Shown: in pieces, positions 17,892-27,647 of the stretch | Numbering within the stretch: the first letter of the stretch is position 1 | Layout: the number at the start of each line of letters is the position of its first letter | NCBI RefSeq assembly: GCF_002902945.1 | Contig: NZ_CP026102.1 | Span: 186,001 to 250,000 of the forward strand | DNA length: 64,000 nucleotides | Direction: 5' to 3' | DNA from: Paraburkholderia caribensis | GTDB lineage: Bacteria > Pseudomonadota > Gammaproteobacteria > Burkholderiales > Burkholderiaceae | The notes under the pieces: model-generated | Told to the model about the DNA's origin: nothing | Database searches by the model: none | Seen by the model: only the letters and a program-made list of their open reading frames with translations | Position numbers and translations under genes: made by a program

Positions 17892-19178
17892 ATGACAGAA
17901 CTGCCACGCAACGCGCGGCCTTTAGCGGAATCCATACTCATGTCCACCGATGCATCACTTTCAACACCCGCCAGCGGTCGAATCGCCCGAACCGCCATAT
18001 GGCGGCACATCTTCGCGGGCTTCTGTGCGAGCCTCGTCGGCATAGGGCTGGCGCGCTTCGCCTATACGCCGCTGATTCCGCCGCTGATTCAGGCGCACTG
18101 GTTCGCGGCCTCGGACGTGGTGTATCTGGGCGCGGCGAATCTTGCGGGTTATCTGCTCGGTGCACTGCTCGGCCGTCCCGTTGCGCATCGTCTGACCAAC
18201 ACGCATACGTTGCGGGCCATGATGGTGCTGGTCACGGCGACTTTCCTTGCGTGCGCGTTTCCGGTTTCCGTCGCGTGGTTTTTCTGCTGGCGGCTGCTGT
18301 CGGGCGTGGCGGGCGGAGCCATCATGGTGCTGGTCGCTGCGACGGTGCTCCCGCATGTGCCCGCGGACCGGAAGGGGCTCGCAAGCGGTGCGATCTTCCT
18401 CGGCCTTGGCGTCGGTATTGCGGCATCGGGGACGATCGTCCCGCTGCTGCTCAACCTCGGCTTGCGTAACACGTGGATCGGGATCGCGATCCTCTCCGCC
18501 GTTTTGACGCTGGCAACGTGGTACGGGTGGCCGTCGGCGACCAAAGCGCACGCGCCTTCGCACGCGCTTCCGTCTGCGAAGACGCACAATCCGTCGACGG
18601 TCCGCGTGCTTTATGCCGAGTACGCGTTGATGGCGGTCGGCCTCGTTCCCACGATGGTTTTCCTCGTTGATTTCATTGCGCGCGGACTTGGCGCGGGCGC
18701 GCATGTCGGTGCGGCATATTGGATCCTATATGGCGTCGGTGCGATTTTTGGCGCGCCCGTGTATGGACTCGTGGCGGATCGCTTGGGCGGGCGCTTTGCG
18801 ATCCGCGCGGTCACGCTGTTGCAGATCGTCGTGGTCGCGGCGTTCGCGATGTCCAGCAATCAGATCGTGATTGGCGTGCTGACGCTCGTGATCGGCAGCT
18901 TTCCGCCGGGCATCGTGCCGATGATGCTTGCGCGTGTACATGAAGTCGTGCCGCACGATCACGCCGGGCAGCACAAAACATGGAGTCGCGCCACGACAAC
19001 CTTCGCAGCATTTCAGGCGCTCGCGGGCTACACGTATTCGGCATTGTTCAATAGCAGCGGTGGCAACCATCGTCTACTCTTTGTAATTGGCGCGGTGGCG
19101 CTTGCGTTCGTTGTCGTAGTCGACTGCGCGGCGCCGTTGCTTGCAAGAGAACCTGGTCAAAAACAGAACAACAGATAA
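17892..19178 (+). CDS. YbfB/YjiJ family MFS transporter
   Basis: A 428-residue major facilitator with about 12 membrane segments. The first helix FAGFCASLVGIGLARFAYTP, followed by LIPPLI, is the signature of the YbfB/YjiJ group. An alternative start at 17940 (MSTDASLS) would remove 16 residues that are not conserved in the family; neither has a strong ribosome site. Members are uncharacterised and are often called sugar or drug transporters. The gene is divergent from the cupin gene. Confidence 0.85.
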   Translation: MTELPRNARPLAESILMSTDASLSTPASGRIARTAIWRHIFAGFCASLVGIGLARFAYTPLIPPLIQAHWFAASDVVYLGAANLAGYLLGALLGRPVAHRLTNTHTLRAMMVLVTATFLACAFPVSVAWFFCWRLLSGVAGGAIMVLVAATVLPHVPADRKGLASGAIFLGLGVGIAASGTIVPLLLNLGLRNTWIGIAILSAVLTLATWYGWPSATKAHAPSHALPSAKTHNPSTVRVLYAEYALMAVGLVPTMVFLVDFIARGLGAGAHVGAAYWILYGVGAIFGAPVYGLVADRLGGRFAIRAVTLLQIVVVAAFAMSSNQIVIGVLTLVIGSFPPGIVPMMLARVHEVVPHDHAGQHKTWSRATTTFAAFQALAGYTYSALFNSSGGNHRLLFVIGAVALAFVVVVDCAAPLLAREPGQKQNNR

Positions 19179-19364
19179 GGCGAAAATCGCGACGCTTATA
19201 AACGTTTGAAAACCGCACCCGATCAGGTCGTTTGGAGAAGATGACCGGACGCGTAGCGTGAGTCGTGTTAACAAGGATTAACTACCGCTCACGATTTCCG
19301 CGACCGACAATGCGCACTTCCAGTTTCGCAATGACGTGCGGGTATCGACGCGGAGGTTTCGAAC

Positions 19365-19859
19365 GTGAAGGCAGGCGTGGACCGTTCGTTCCGGAATGCC
19401 ATGGGTGACGATGCGCAGCGTCCGGAAGACGCGTTGCCGTTGTCGTCGCAACGCGGCAGCACGCGGCTCGCTTTGCTACCGCGTCTACTGATACTCGGTG
19501 TATGCGGCTGGTCGCTGATCGAAACGCCTTCGGAGTTCGATCCATCCGCTGGCCAACTCGGCATCGCGGCCCTCGGACTGGCGAAGATCATATGGACCGT
19601 GATCGGCGTGGCAGCTGCGTGTGGCAAGAAGCGCGCGCAGTGGATCTTTTCGTTTCTGTGTGGACTGAGCCTCGTCGCGATCGTGCCGGGCCTGCCCGTC
19701 GAAGTGAACGAATCGGCGTGGATCTTTACGCAATCGCTCGTCGAATGCGTGCTTAAGGCGGGCGCTTTACTCGCATTGGGATTGTCGCGCGTCACGCGTC
19801 CCGCTGCCGTCGATATCGCGTCCTGGCATGACGACGACGGAAGCATTCAGCGCCCTTAA
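19365..19859 (+). CDS. Hypothetical membrane protein
   Basis: A 164-residue protein starting with GTG at 19365 behind GGAGG (19352-19356). It has a charged N-terminal 35 residues, then three or four hydrophobic segments (LLPRLLILGVCGWSLI, IAALGLAKIIWTVIGVAAAC, WIFSFLCGLSLVAIVPGLPV, LVECVLKAGALLALGL) and a polar tail. The ribosome site, codon use and membrane pattern support a real gene. I do not recognise the family. It lies alone between the MFS gene and the convergent catR. Confidence 0.65.
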   Translation: MKAGVDRSFRNAMGDDAQRPEDALPLSSQRGSTRLALLPRLLILGVCGWSLIETPSEFDPSAGQLGIAALGLAKIIWTVIGVAAACGKKRAQWIFSFLCGLSLVAIVPGLPVEVNESAWIFTQSLVECVLKAGALLALGLSRVTRPAAVDIASWHDDDGSIQRP

Positions 19860-19904
19860 AGCGCCTTGCACGTACTGCATTTCGCGAAAGCCCTGCGTCG
19901 ACTT

Positions 19905-20798
19905 CTAGACGGACAACGGCCGCTTGAACAGATCGCGCGCAATTGAGCAAAACAGGTCCGTCGTAGCGCTTTGATCCTGCAAACGCCGGCTCATGATGAT
20001 CGGCGACGACACATTCGTTTCCTGGATCGACCGATAGGTCACGCCGCGCGCGCGCAAGCCCCGCACACTCTCCGGCACGAGACACACGCCCACTTGAGCG
20101 GCGACGAGACCTAGCGCGGTCTGCAGTTCCCGTACCTCATGAACGGCGGCTGGTTCGACGGCGTGGTCACGGAACGCGGACAGCTGTTGATCCGCGTAGC
20201 TCGGGCGCGGCGTCGACGGATAGATGATCAGCGTTTCTTTCGACAGCGCGTCGAGCGTCAGTTGCGCGATGTCGGCGAGCGCGTGGCCCGTAGGCAAGGC
20301 GGCAATCAACGGCTCCTCGACGAGCACCTCGCGCGCCAGTTGCGATTCGTCGAAACGCAGCCGGCCAAAGCCCACGTCGATGCGTCCGCCCTTGAGCGCG
20401 CTCAGCTGCTCGATCGTGAACATCTCGATCAGCGAAATCTGGATCAGGGGCGCCGCTTCTCTAAACGCGCGGATCACATCGGGCAGCGGGCCATACAGTG
20501 TGGACGGCACGAAGCCGATCACGATGCGCTCCGCGAGCTGTGCTAGCCGCCGCGTGAGCGGCAGCAGTTCATCGCTTTCCTCGAGCAGGCGCCTGGCCTG
20601 CGCGTAAAAGACACGCCCGGCCTCCGTCAGCTTGAGCGGACGCGCGCCGCGTTCGAACAACGCAAGTCCCACCATGTCTTCGATCTGCTGGATCTGCCGC
20701 GAGAGCGGCGGCTGCGTCATGTTCAGGCGCTCGGCGGCCCGTGTGAAGTTCCTTTCCTCGGCGACCGCCACGAAATAGCGAAGTTGACGCAGTTCCAT
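19905..20798 (-). CDS. catR: LysR regulator of catechol catabolism (CatR/BenM-like)
   Basis: A 297-residue LysR-type activator. The N-terminus MELRQLRYFVAVAEERNFTR, followed by AAERLNMTQPPLSRQIQQIE, is characteristic of the CatR/CatM/BenM group, which responds to cis,cis-muconate. It is divergent from catB, with 90 bases between the start codons, the usual arrangement. A dyad AGAC-N7-GTCT (20822-20836) lies in that gap. Muconate-dependent activation of catBAC is inferred from family and context. Confidence 0.9.
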   Translation of the reverse strand: MELRQLRYFVAVAEERNFTRAAERLNMTQPPLSRQIQQIEDMVGLALFERGARPLKLTEAGRVFYAQARRLLEESDELLPLTRRLAQLAERIVIGFVPSTLYGPLPDVIRAFREAAPLIQISLIEMFTIEQLSALKGGRIDVGFGRLRFDESQLAREVLVEEPLIAALPTGHALADIAQLTLDALSKETLIIYPSTPRPSYADQQLSAFRDHAVEPAAVHEVRELQTALGLVAAQVGVCLVPESVRGLRARGVTYRSIQETNVSSPIIMSRRLQDQSATTDLFCSIARDLFKRPLSV

Positions 20799-20821
20799 CT
20801 ATGCCCCGAAGGTATGGAAAT

Positions 20822-20836
20822 AGACTTAATCGGTCT
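20822..20836. promoter_or_regulatory. Candidate CatR operator
   Basis: AGAC, seven bases, GTCT within the 90-base catR-catB intergenic gap fits the T-N11-A type of LysR recognition dyad (ATAGAC through GTCTTG). Assigned by position and symmetry only. Confidence 0.45.
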
Positions 20837-20888
20837 TGGACGGATTTTGCCGGCGCCCCTAGTATGGGCACATCAGCAGGAGAGCCGT

Positions 20889-22046
20889 ATGATACCAAGC
20901 GCCGTTCAGATACACGCTGTAGACACTATTCTCGTCGACGTTCCGACGATCCGCCCGCACCGCCTGTCGGTCGCCACGATGAATTGCCAGGCACTGGTGC
21001 TGATCCGCATTCAATGCACGGATGGTATAGCGGGCTGGGGCGAGGCGACCACGATCGGCGGTCTCGCCTATGGCGAGGAAAGCCCCGAAAGCATCAAGAC
21101 CAACATCGACACCTATTTCGCGCCGATGCTCAAGGGCATGGACGCGACCCGTCCCGGCCAGGCGATGGCGAAACTGCGCGAATGCTTCCAGGGTAACCGC
21201 TTTGCGAAGTGCGCGATCGAAACCGCGTTGTTCGACGCACAGGCGCAGCGTTTCGGCGTGCCGCTGTCGGAACTGTTCGGCGGCCGCGTGACGGATTCCG
21301 TCGAAGTCGCATGGACGCTCGCGAGCGGCGACACAGGCCGCGATATCGACGAAGCGCATCAGATGCTGGAAATGAAACGGCACCGCGTGTTCAAGCTGAA
21401 GATCGGCACGCGCGCGCCGGCCGAGGACATCGCACACGTCGCCGCGATCAAGGCGGCGGTGGGCGATCGCGCCGAAGTCCGTGTGGACGTGAACCAGGCG
21501 TGGAGCCAGGCGGAAGCGCTCTGGGCGAGCGAACGCCTCGCGGACGCGGGCTGCAATCTGATCGAGCAACCCATTGCTGCCGACGACCGCCGCGGCCTCA
21601 AGCGTCTCACGCATCGCTCGACAGTGCCCATCATGGCAGACGAAGCGCTACATGGTCCCGTCGATGCATTCGATGTCGCCAGCGCGCACGCGGCCGATGT
21701 GTTCGCCGTGAAGATCGCGCAATCGGGCGGCCTGACGGGCGCGGCGAGCGTGGCGGCCATTGCGCTTGCTGCCGGCGTCGATCTGTATGGCGGCACGATG
21801 CTGGAGGGTGCGGTCGGCACGATCGCTTCCGCACAACTGTTCAGTACGTTCCGCGAACTGAAGTGGGGCACCGAGCTGTTCGGGCCGTTGCTTCTCACGG
21901 AAGAAATTCTCACCGAGCCGCTGCGCTACGAGAACTTCTCGTTGCAATTGCCGAGCGGCCCGGGACTCGGCATTCAACTCGACCTGGAGAAGATCGGGAG
22001 ACTGCGCCGCGATTCGAAGCACGGCGCGAGTGTGGTCAAGGCTTAG
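20889..22046 (+). CDS. catB: Muconate cycloisomerase
   Basis: A 385-residue enolase-superfamily enzyme that converts cis,cis-muconate to (+)-muconolactone in the catechol branch of the beta-ketoadipate pathway. Catalytic residues are in place: KLK at 169-171 (base on the second Lys), metal ligands D200 (VDVNQAW), E226 (IEQP) and D251 (ADEALHG), and K275 (VKIAQSGG). The start at 20889 has AGGAG at 20878-20882; the frame is open upstream through the promoter but that part is not coding. First gene of catBAC. Confidence 0.96.
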   Translation: MIPSAVQIHAVDTILVDVPTIRPHRLSVATMNCQALVLIRIQCTDGIAGWGEATTIGGLAYGEESPESIKTNIDTYFAPMLKGMDATRPGQAMAKLRECFQGNRFAKCAIETALFDAQAQRFGVPLSELFGGRVTDSVEVAWTLASGDTGRDIDEAHQMLEMKRHRVFKLKIGTRAPAEDIAHVAAIKAAVGDRAEVRVDVNQAWSQAEALWASERLADAGCNLIEQPIAADDRRGLKRLTHRSTVPIMADEALHGPVDAFDVASAHAADVFAVKIAQSGGLTGAASVAAIALAAGVDLYGGTMLEGAVGTIASAQLFSTFRELKWGTELFGPLLLTEEILTEPLRYENFSLQLPSGPGLGIQLDLEKIGRLRRDSKHGASVVKA

Positions 22047-22125
22047 CGATGGCGGTGCTGAATCCGCAGCGCAATAAGCGTATCTGACATCGTCATCAGT
22101 GATTGGACTAAAAGGAGACATCCCC

Positions 22126-23028
22126 ATGGACATCAAAACCATCGACGCCCTGTTGAACAAGATCAACGAAAGCGCCACGCACGAAGGTAACGCCCGCACG
22201 AAGCAGGTGGTCAACCGCATCATCCGCGACCTGTTCATCACGATCGACGAACTCGACGTCACACCGAACGAATTCTGGTCCGCGCTGAACTATCTCGGCG
22301 AAGCGGGCCAAAGCGGCGAGCTCGGCCTGCTGGCAGCAGGCCTCGGCTTCGAGCACTTCCTGGACGTTCGTCTCGACGAAGCGGAAGCCAGGGCGGGCCT
22401 GCAGGGCGGCACGCCGCGCACCATCGAAGGTCCGCTGTATGTGGCGGGCGCGCCGGAATCGACGGGCCATGCACGGCTCGACAACGGCAACGAACCGGGC
22501 GAAACGCTGGTGATGCGCGGCCGCGTACTGGACGAAGCGGGCCAGCCGGTGCGCGACGCGCTGGTCGAAGTGTGGCACGCGAACCATCTGGGCAACTACT
22601 CGCACTTCGATAAATCGCAGCCCGCATTCAACCTGCGCCGCTCGATCCGCACCGACGAGAACGGCACGTACAGCTTCCGCAGCGTGGTGCCGATCGGCTA
22701 TAGCGTGCCGCCGGAAGGCAAGACGCAGCAACTGCTCGATCTGCTCGGCCGTCACGGTCATCGCCCGGCGCATATTCACTTCTTCGTGTCGGCGCCCGGT
22801 TTTCGCAAGCTGACCACGCAGATCAATATCGAAGGCGATCCGTATCTGTGGGATGACTTCGCATTCGCGACGCGCGAAGGTCTCGTGCCCGCCGTCAAGA
22901 AGGAAGAGGGCGCAACGGGCAAGCCTTATGGCATCGACGGCCAGTTCGCGCTGATCGACTTCGATTTCAGCCTCGTCAAGGACCGTAGTAACGTGCCGAC
23001 GAGTGAAGTGGAGCGCGTGCGCGCCTGA
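22126..23028 (+). CDS. catA: Catechol 1,2-dioxygenase
   Basis: A 300-residue intradiol dioxygenase that uses non-haem Fe(III) to cleave catechol to cis,cis-muconate. The four iron ligands are visible: Y158 (GNYSHFD), Y192 (PIGYSVPP), and H216 and H218 (HRPAHIHFF). The N-terminal helical dimer/linker domain of about 100 residues precedes the beta-sandwich. AAAGGAGAC lies at 22110-22118, eight bases before ATG 22126. Its product is the substrate of CatB encoded 79 bases upstream. Confidence 0.96.
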   Translation: MDIKTIDALLNKINESATHEGNARTKQVVNRIIRDLFITIDELDVTPNEFWSALNYLGEAGQSGELGLLAAGLGFEHFLDVRLDEAEARAGLQGGTPRTIEGPLYVAGAPESTGHARLDNGNEPGETLVMRGRVLDEAGQPVRDALVEVWHANHLGNYSHFDKSQPAFNLRRSIRTDENGTYSFRSVVPIGYSVPPEGKTQQLLDLLGRHGHRPAHIHFFVSAPGFRKLTTQINIEGDPYLWDDFAFATREGLVPAVKKEEGATGKPYGIDGQFALIDFDFSLVKDRSNVPTSEVERVRA

Positions 23029-23148
23029 TACCACTGGTATCGCCGAACGTGTATGAATGCGGCCGCCGTTCGAGGTGGCCGCAGTGTCTGAAAGCGCGGC
23101 ATGCAGTGGAAGCTGCGCAACTGCAATGAATCTACAGGGAGTCCACGA

Positions 23149-23439
23149 ATGCTATTTCACGTGAAGATGGTCGTTAAGCTGCCGCCCGATATGCCCGTCG
23201 AGCGCGCCAACGAATTGAAGGCCACCGAAAAGGCCATGGCGCAGCGTCTGCAAAAGGAAGGCATCTGGCGACATCTCTGGCGCATTGCGGGCCTGTACGC
23301 GAATTTCAGCGTGTTCGACGTGGAAAGCCCCGCGCAACTCAATGAGATCCTCATGCAATTGCCGCTTTATCCATATATGGAAGTAACGGTGGATGCAATG
23401 TGCCGTCATCCTTCGTCGATTCACGAAGACGATCGCTAG
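23149..23439 (+). CDS. catC: Muconolactone delta-isomerase
   Basis: A 96-residue protein of the ferredoxin-like muconolactone isomerase family, which forms a decamer and converts muconolactone to beta-ketoadipate enol-lactone. The N-terminus MLFHVKMVVKLPPDMP and the central RIAGLYANFSVFDVES are typical. Length equals the family norm. AGGGAG at 23136-23141 sets the ATG at 23149 over the longer frame from 23101. It completes the operon-borne steps from catechol; pcaD is not in the window. Confidence 0.95.
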   Translation: MLFHVKMVVKLPPDMPVERANELKATEKAMAQRLQKEGIWRHLWRIAGLYANFSVFDVESPAQLNEILMQLPLYPYMEVTVDAMCRHPSSIHEDDR

Positions 23440-23453
23440 GCGCTCGCGCAAAC

Positions 23454-23489
23454 AAAAAAAAGGAAGAGACGCGGAGTACCGTCTCTTCC
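23454..23489 (-). terminator. Rho-independent terminator for hmp
   Basis: GGAAGAGACG (23462-23471) pairs with CGTCTCTTCC (23480-23489) around an 8-base loop. The A run at 23454-23461 gives a U tract on the minus strand, so it ends leftward transcripts from hmp. On the plus strand it lies 23 bases after catC and may slow that transcript too. Confidence 0.85.
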
Positions 23490-23546
23490 AAAGCACTACC
23501 AGGGTAGCCTCAACAGGCAACAACTACTACAAGAACAAACGCTGGA

Positions 23547-24728
23547 TCAATCGAGCGACGAAGCGGGGCCGAAGAACTCGAAACGGCTCTGCTTTTCGGG
23601 CACACCGATCGCCTTCAGATGACGCTTCACCGCCTTCATGAACGACTTGGGTCCGAGGAAGTACACATCGACATCGCGCGTGGACGGCAGCCATTCGATC
23701 AGGCGCGCTTCGTCGATATAGCCTTCGGCGTGATGAGCCTCGTCGTGCTGACGCGGCTTCTCATACACGTAGAAGCGCTTGAGTTGCGGATGACGCGCTG
23801 CCAGTTCGTCGATATGGTCGCGGAACGCATGCACGCCGCCGTGACGCGCGGCATGAATGAAGTGAATGGGACGCGACGTTTGCAGCGCGGCATTCAGCAT
23901 CGCAAGCGTCGGCGTGATGCCGACACCGCCGCTGATCAGCACCAGCGGCTTGTCGCTGTGCTCCAGCGTGAAATCGCCCGACGGCGTCAGCAGATCCAGC
24001 GTCGCGCCTTCATTCACCGAATCATGCAGATAGTTCGACGCCTTGCCGTTCGGCTCGCGCTTCACGCTGATCCGATATTCGCGGCCGTTTGCCGCAGCCG
24101 ACAATGAATAGTTGCGGCGAATCTCCTCACCATCGACGATCAGCTTCAGACCGATGTACTGGCCCGGATGGAATTCGAGCAGCGCGCCGCCGTCGGCGGG
24201 ACGCAGATAGAACGACGTGATCTCGTCACTCTCCTTGACCTTGCGCGCCACCACGAACGGACGCGTGCCGCGCCAGCCGCCCGTCGCGGTTTCCTTCTCG
24301 ACGTAGACCTGCTCTTCGAGCCCGATCAGCAGGTCGGCCAGTTGCTGATAGGCGGCGCCCCACGCTTCGATCACGGCGTCCGTGGCGATTTCCGCTCCGA
24401 GCACTTCGCGAATCGCGCGCAGCAAACATGCGCCGACGATCGGATAATGCTCGGGCAGGATGTTCAGCGCGACGTGCTTGTTGATGATCTGCGAAACCAG
24501 TCCACCGAGTTGTTCGAGTTGATCGATATGACGCGCGTACATCAGCACCGCATTCGCAAGCGCGCGCGGCTGATCGCCCGATTGCTGATGCGCCTGATTG
24601 AACAGCGGGCGCACGCTCGGGTACTCCGACAGCATGGTCTTGTAGAAGTGCGTGGTGAGCGCCTCGCCGCCGCTTTCGAGCAGCGGAACAGTTGCCTTGA
24701 CGATTGCGCGATGTTCGGCTGACAGCAT
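23547..24728 (-). CDS. hmp: Flavohaemoglobin, nitric oxide dioxygenase
   Basis: A 393-residue fusion of a globin (1-140) with a ferredoxin-NADP reductase-like FAD/NAD module. It oxidises NO to nitrate with O2 and NAD(P)H. Conserved distal Y29 and Q53, proximal H85 and Y95 are at the same numbers as in E. coli Hmp. RRNYSLSAA binds FAD, LISGGVGITPTLAML binds NAD, and the family C-terminus FEFFGP is present. It is divergent from norR, the NO-sensing activator, which is the expected control. Start-to-start distance is 133 bases. Confidence 0.97.
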   Translation of the reverse strand: MLSAEHRAIVKATVPLLESGGEALTTHFYKTMLSEYPSVRPLFNQAHQQSGDQPRALANAVLMYARHIDQLEQLGGLVSQIINKHVALNILPEHYPIVGACLLRAIREVLGAEIATDAVIEAWGAAYQQLADLLIGLEEQVYVEKETATGGWRGTRPFVVARKVKESDEITSFYLRPADGGALLEFHPGQYIGLKLIVDGEEIRRNYSLSAAANGREYRISVKREPNGKASNYLHDSVNEGATLDLLTPSGDFTLEHSDKPLVLISGGVGITPTLAMLNAALQTSRPIHFIHAARHGGVHAFRDHIDELAARHPQLKRFYVYEKPRQHDEAHHAEGYIDEARLIEWLPSTRDVDVYFLGPKSFMKAVKRHLKAIGVPEKQSRFEFFGPASSLD

Positions 24729-24861
24729 GAGTTGATTCCTTGCAGTTGGGGTGAGTGGGGTCCCGCGCGAATCCGGCGGGCTTCGGGTAATCTCTTACGC
24801 ATCTATCGGGCCAGCTTCAAACGACCGTAAAATCAGCGACTTAGAAACACCAGACGTGGAT

Positions 24862-26460
<1,599 letters not shown>

Positions 26461-26497
26461 CCACAATTTGCCGGGCCGCCGAGAACTGATTTGGTAG

Positions 26498-26518
26498 TAT
26501 CTGATTGGTCAGTCAGAT
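26498..26518. promoter_or_regulatory. MarR-type operator, site 1
   Basis: TATCTGATTGGTCAGTCAGAT, a near-dyad 25-45 bases before the first MarR gene. It shares TATCTGA-N3-GTCA with the sites at 27125, 27627 and (minus strand) 30549. Predicted to be bound by one or both MarR proteins encoded just downstream. Confidence 0.65.
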
Positions 26519-26542
26519 TGCCGTTCGTTCAGGAGGCTTCGC

Positions 26543-26980
26543 GTGCGTCACTACACCAAAGACAATTTCAGGCTCACGGAAAGCGTGGGCTACCAGCTCG
26601 TGAAGGCGCGCAACCTGATCACCACGGAGATGGACGCGGCGCTGAAGGACCTCGACATCTCCAGCCAGCAAATGGGCATCATGCTGATGCTCCGGCAGAA
26701 GCTCGCATCGACGCCCTTCGAGCTATCAAAAATGCTCGGCATCGACACTGGCCTGATGACACGCATGCTCGACAAGCTCGAAGCGAAAGGGCTGGTGGTC
26801 CGCTCGCGCGACGATGAGGACCGCCGCGTCGTCAACCTGACGCTGACCCGACCCGGCATCGCGGTCGCCGACCAGATTCCTGAAATCGCACCCGACGTCC
26901 TCAATGCACGCCTGAAAGACTTCACCAAGGCCGAGCTTAATGAGCTGCGCCGCCTGCTGCGCAAGTTCCTGAGCGACTAA
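26543..26980 (+). CDS. MarR family regulator, first of a tandem pair
   Basis: A 145-residue winged-helix MarR protein starting with GTG behind AGGAGG (26531-26536). The recognition region reads SKMLGIDTGLMTRMLDKLEA, then DDEDRRVVNLTLT forms the wing. It is a paralogue of the next gene, with the same length (145) and matching segments along the whole chain (HYTKDNFRLT/HYSKEDFHLT, IDTGLMTR, DRRVVNL, ELRRLL-KFL). A candidate operator lies directly upstream. MarR proteins next to Emr pumps usually repress them until a phenolic or drug ligand binds. Confidence 0.92.
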   Translation: MRHYTKDNFRLTESVGYQLVKARNLITTEMDAALKDLDISSQQMGIMLMLRQKLASTPFELSKMLGIDTGLMTRMLDKLEAKGLVVRSRDDEDRRVVNLTLTRPGIAVADQIPEIAPDVLNARLKDFTKAELNELRRLLRKFLSD

Positions 26981-27023
26981 ACGACTGCGCGCCCGAGCGC
27001 CGCTCGCGCTTCAGCCTCGTTCC

Positions 27024-27041
27024 CGCCGCCTTCGGGCGGCG
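27024..27041 (+). other. Hairpin between the MarR genes
   Basis: CGCCGCC, TTCG, GGCGGCG forms a 7-bp stem with a stable tetraloop 43 bases after the first MarR stop. No T tract follows, so it is more likely an mRNA-stabilising or attenuating hairpin than a full terminator. Confidence 0.45.
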
Positions 27042-27124
27042 CGTGTCCGCCGCATTATCCGATTGAGCGATAAGAACTGCTGCATCTGATGAAACAATGA
27101 GTTTCGCCGCCGTGCTGTTGACTG

Positions 27125-27145
27125 TATCTGACCTGTCAATTATTG
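27125..27145. promoter_or_regulatory. MarR-type operator, site 2
   Basis: TATCTGACCTGTCAATTAT followed by TG. The first 19 bases are identical to the minus strand of site 4 before emrB. It lies 27 bases upstream of the second MarR start, where bound protein would block transcription or initiation. Confidence 0.7.
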
Positions 27146-27171
27146 TTGCTGCAAATAGCGAGGAGTCAGAG

Positions 27172-27609
27172 ATGTCGCACTATTCGAAGGAAGATTTTCA
27201 TTTGACCGACAACATCGGTTTTGCGATCAGCAAGGCGCGCAACCTCGTGGTCGGACAAATGGATGCAGCGGTGAAGGGCCTGAACGTGCGGGCACACCAT
27301 GTGGGGATATTCATGTCGCTGTTGCGCGGTATCGACACGACGCCGGCCACGTTGTCGCGCCATCTCGCCATCGACACGGGCCTGATGACGCGCACGCTCG
27401 ACAAGCTCGAAACGCTCGGCATGCTGACGCGCACGCGCAGCGCGGACGACCGCCGCGTCGTGAATCTCGAACTCACCGATGCGGGCCGTCATGTCGCGCT
27501 GCGTATCGCGGAGATCGCGCCCGGCGTGCTGAACGAGCGTCTTCAGTGCTTCACCAAAGAAGAATTCGACGAACTGCGCCGTCTGCTGCACAAGTTCCTC
27601 AACGGTTGA
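27172..27609 (+). CDS. MarR family regulator, second of a tandem pair
   Basis: A 145-residue MarR protein, paralogue of the gene at 26543. The winged helix is seen in SRHLAIDTGLMTRTLDKLET and DDRRVVNLELTD. The start at 27172 follows AGGAG (27161-27165); the frame is open from 27097 but that part covers the operator. The stop is 35 bases before the outer-membrane factor gene, so this gene likely heads the pump operon. Differences from its sister are in the dimer and ligand-pocket parts, so the two may answer different ligands (inference). Confidence 0.92.
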   Translation: MSHYSKEDFHLTDNIGFAISKARNLVVGQMDAAVKGLNVRAHHVGIFMSLLRGIDTTPATLSRHLAIDTGLMTRTLDKLETLGMLTRTRSADDRRVVNLELTDAGRHVALRIAEIAPGVLNERLQCFTKEEFDELRRLLHKFLNG

Positions 27610-27626
27610 ACATTTTTTTACCCAAT

Positions 27627-27647
27627 TATCTGATAGGTCAGACAATG
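27627..27647. promoter_or_regulatory. MarR-type operator, site 3, overlapping a start codon
   Basis: TATCTGATAGGTCAGACAATG: the last three bases are the ATG of the outer-membrane factor gene, and the AGGT inside also serves as its only ribosome-site-like sequence. Same core as the other three sites. Confidence 0.65.

Noticed and set aside
24787..24798. GTAATCTCTTAC between hmp and norR as a NorR box
   Set aside because: The half-site spacing is one base longer than the known core, and no sigma-54 promoter was found beside it.
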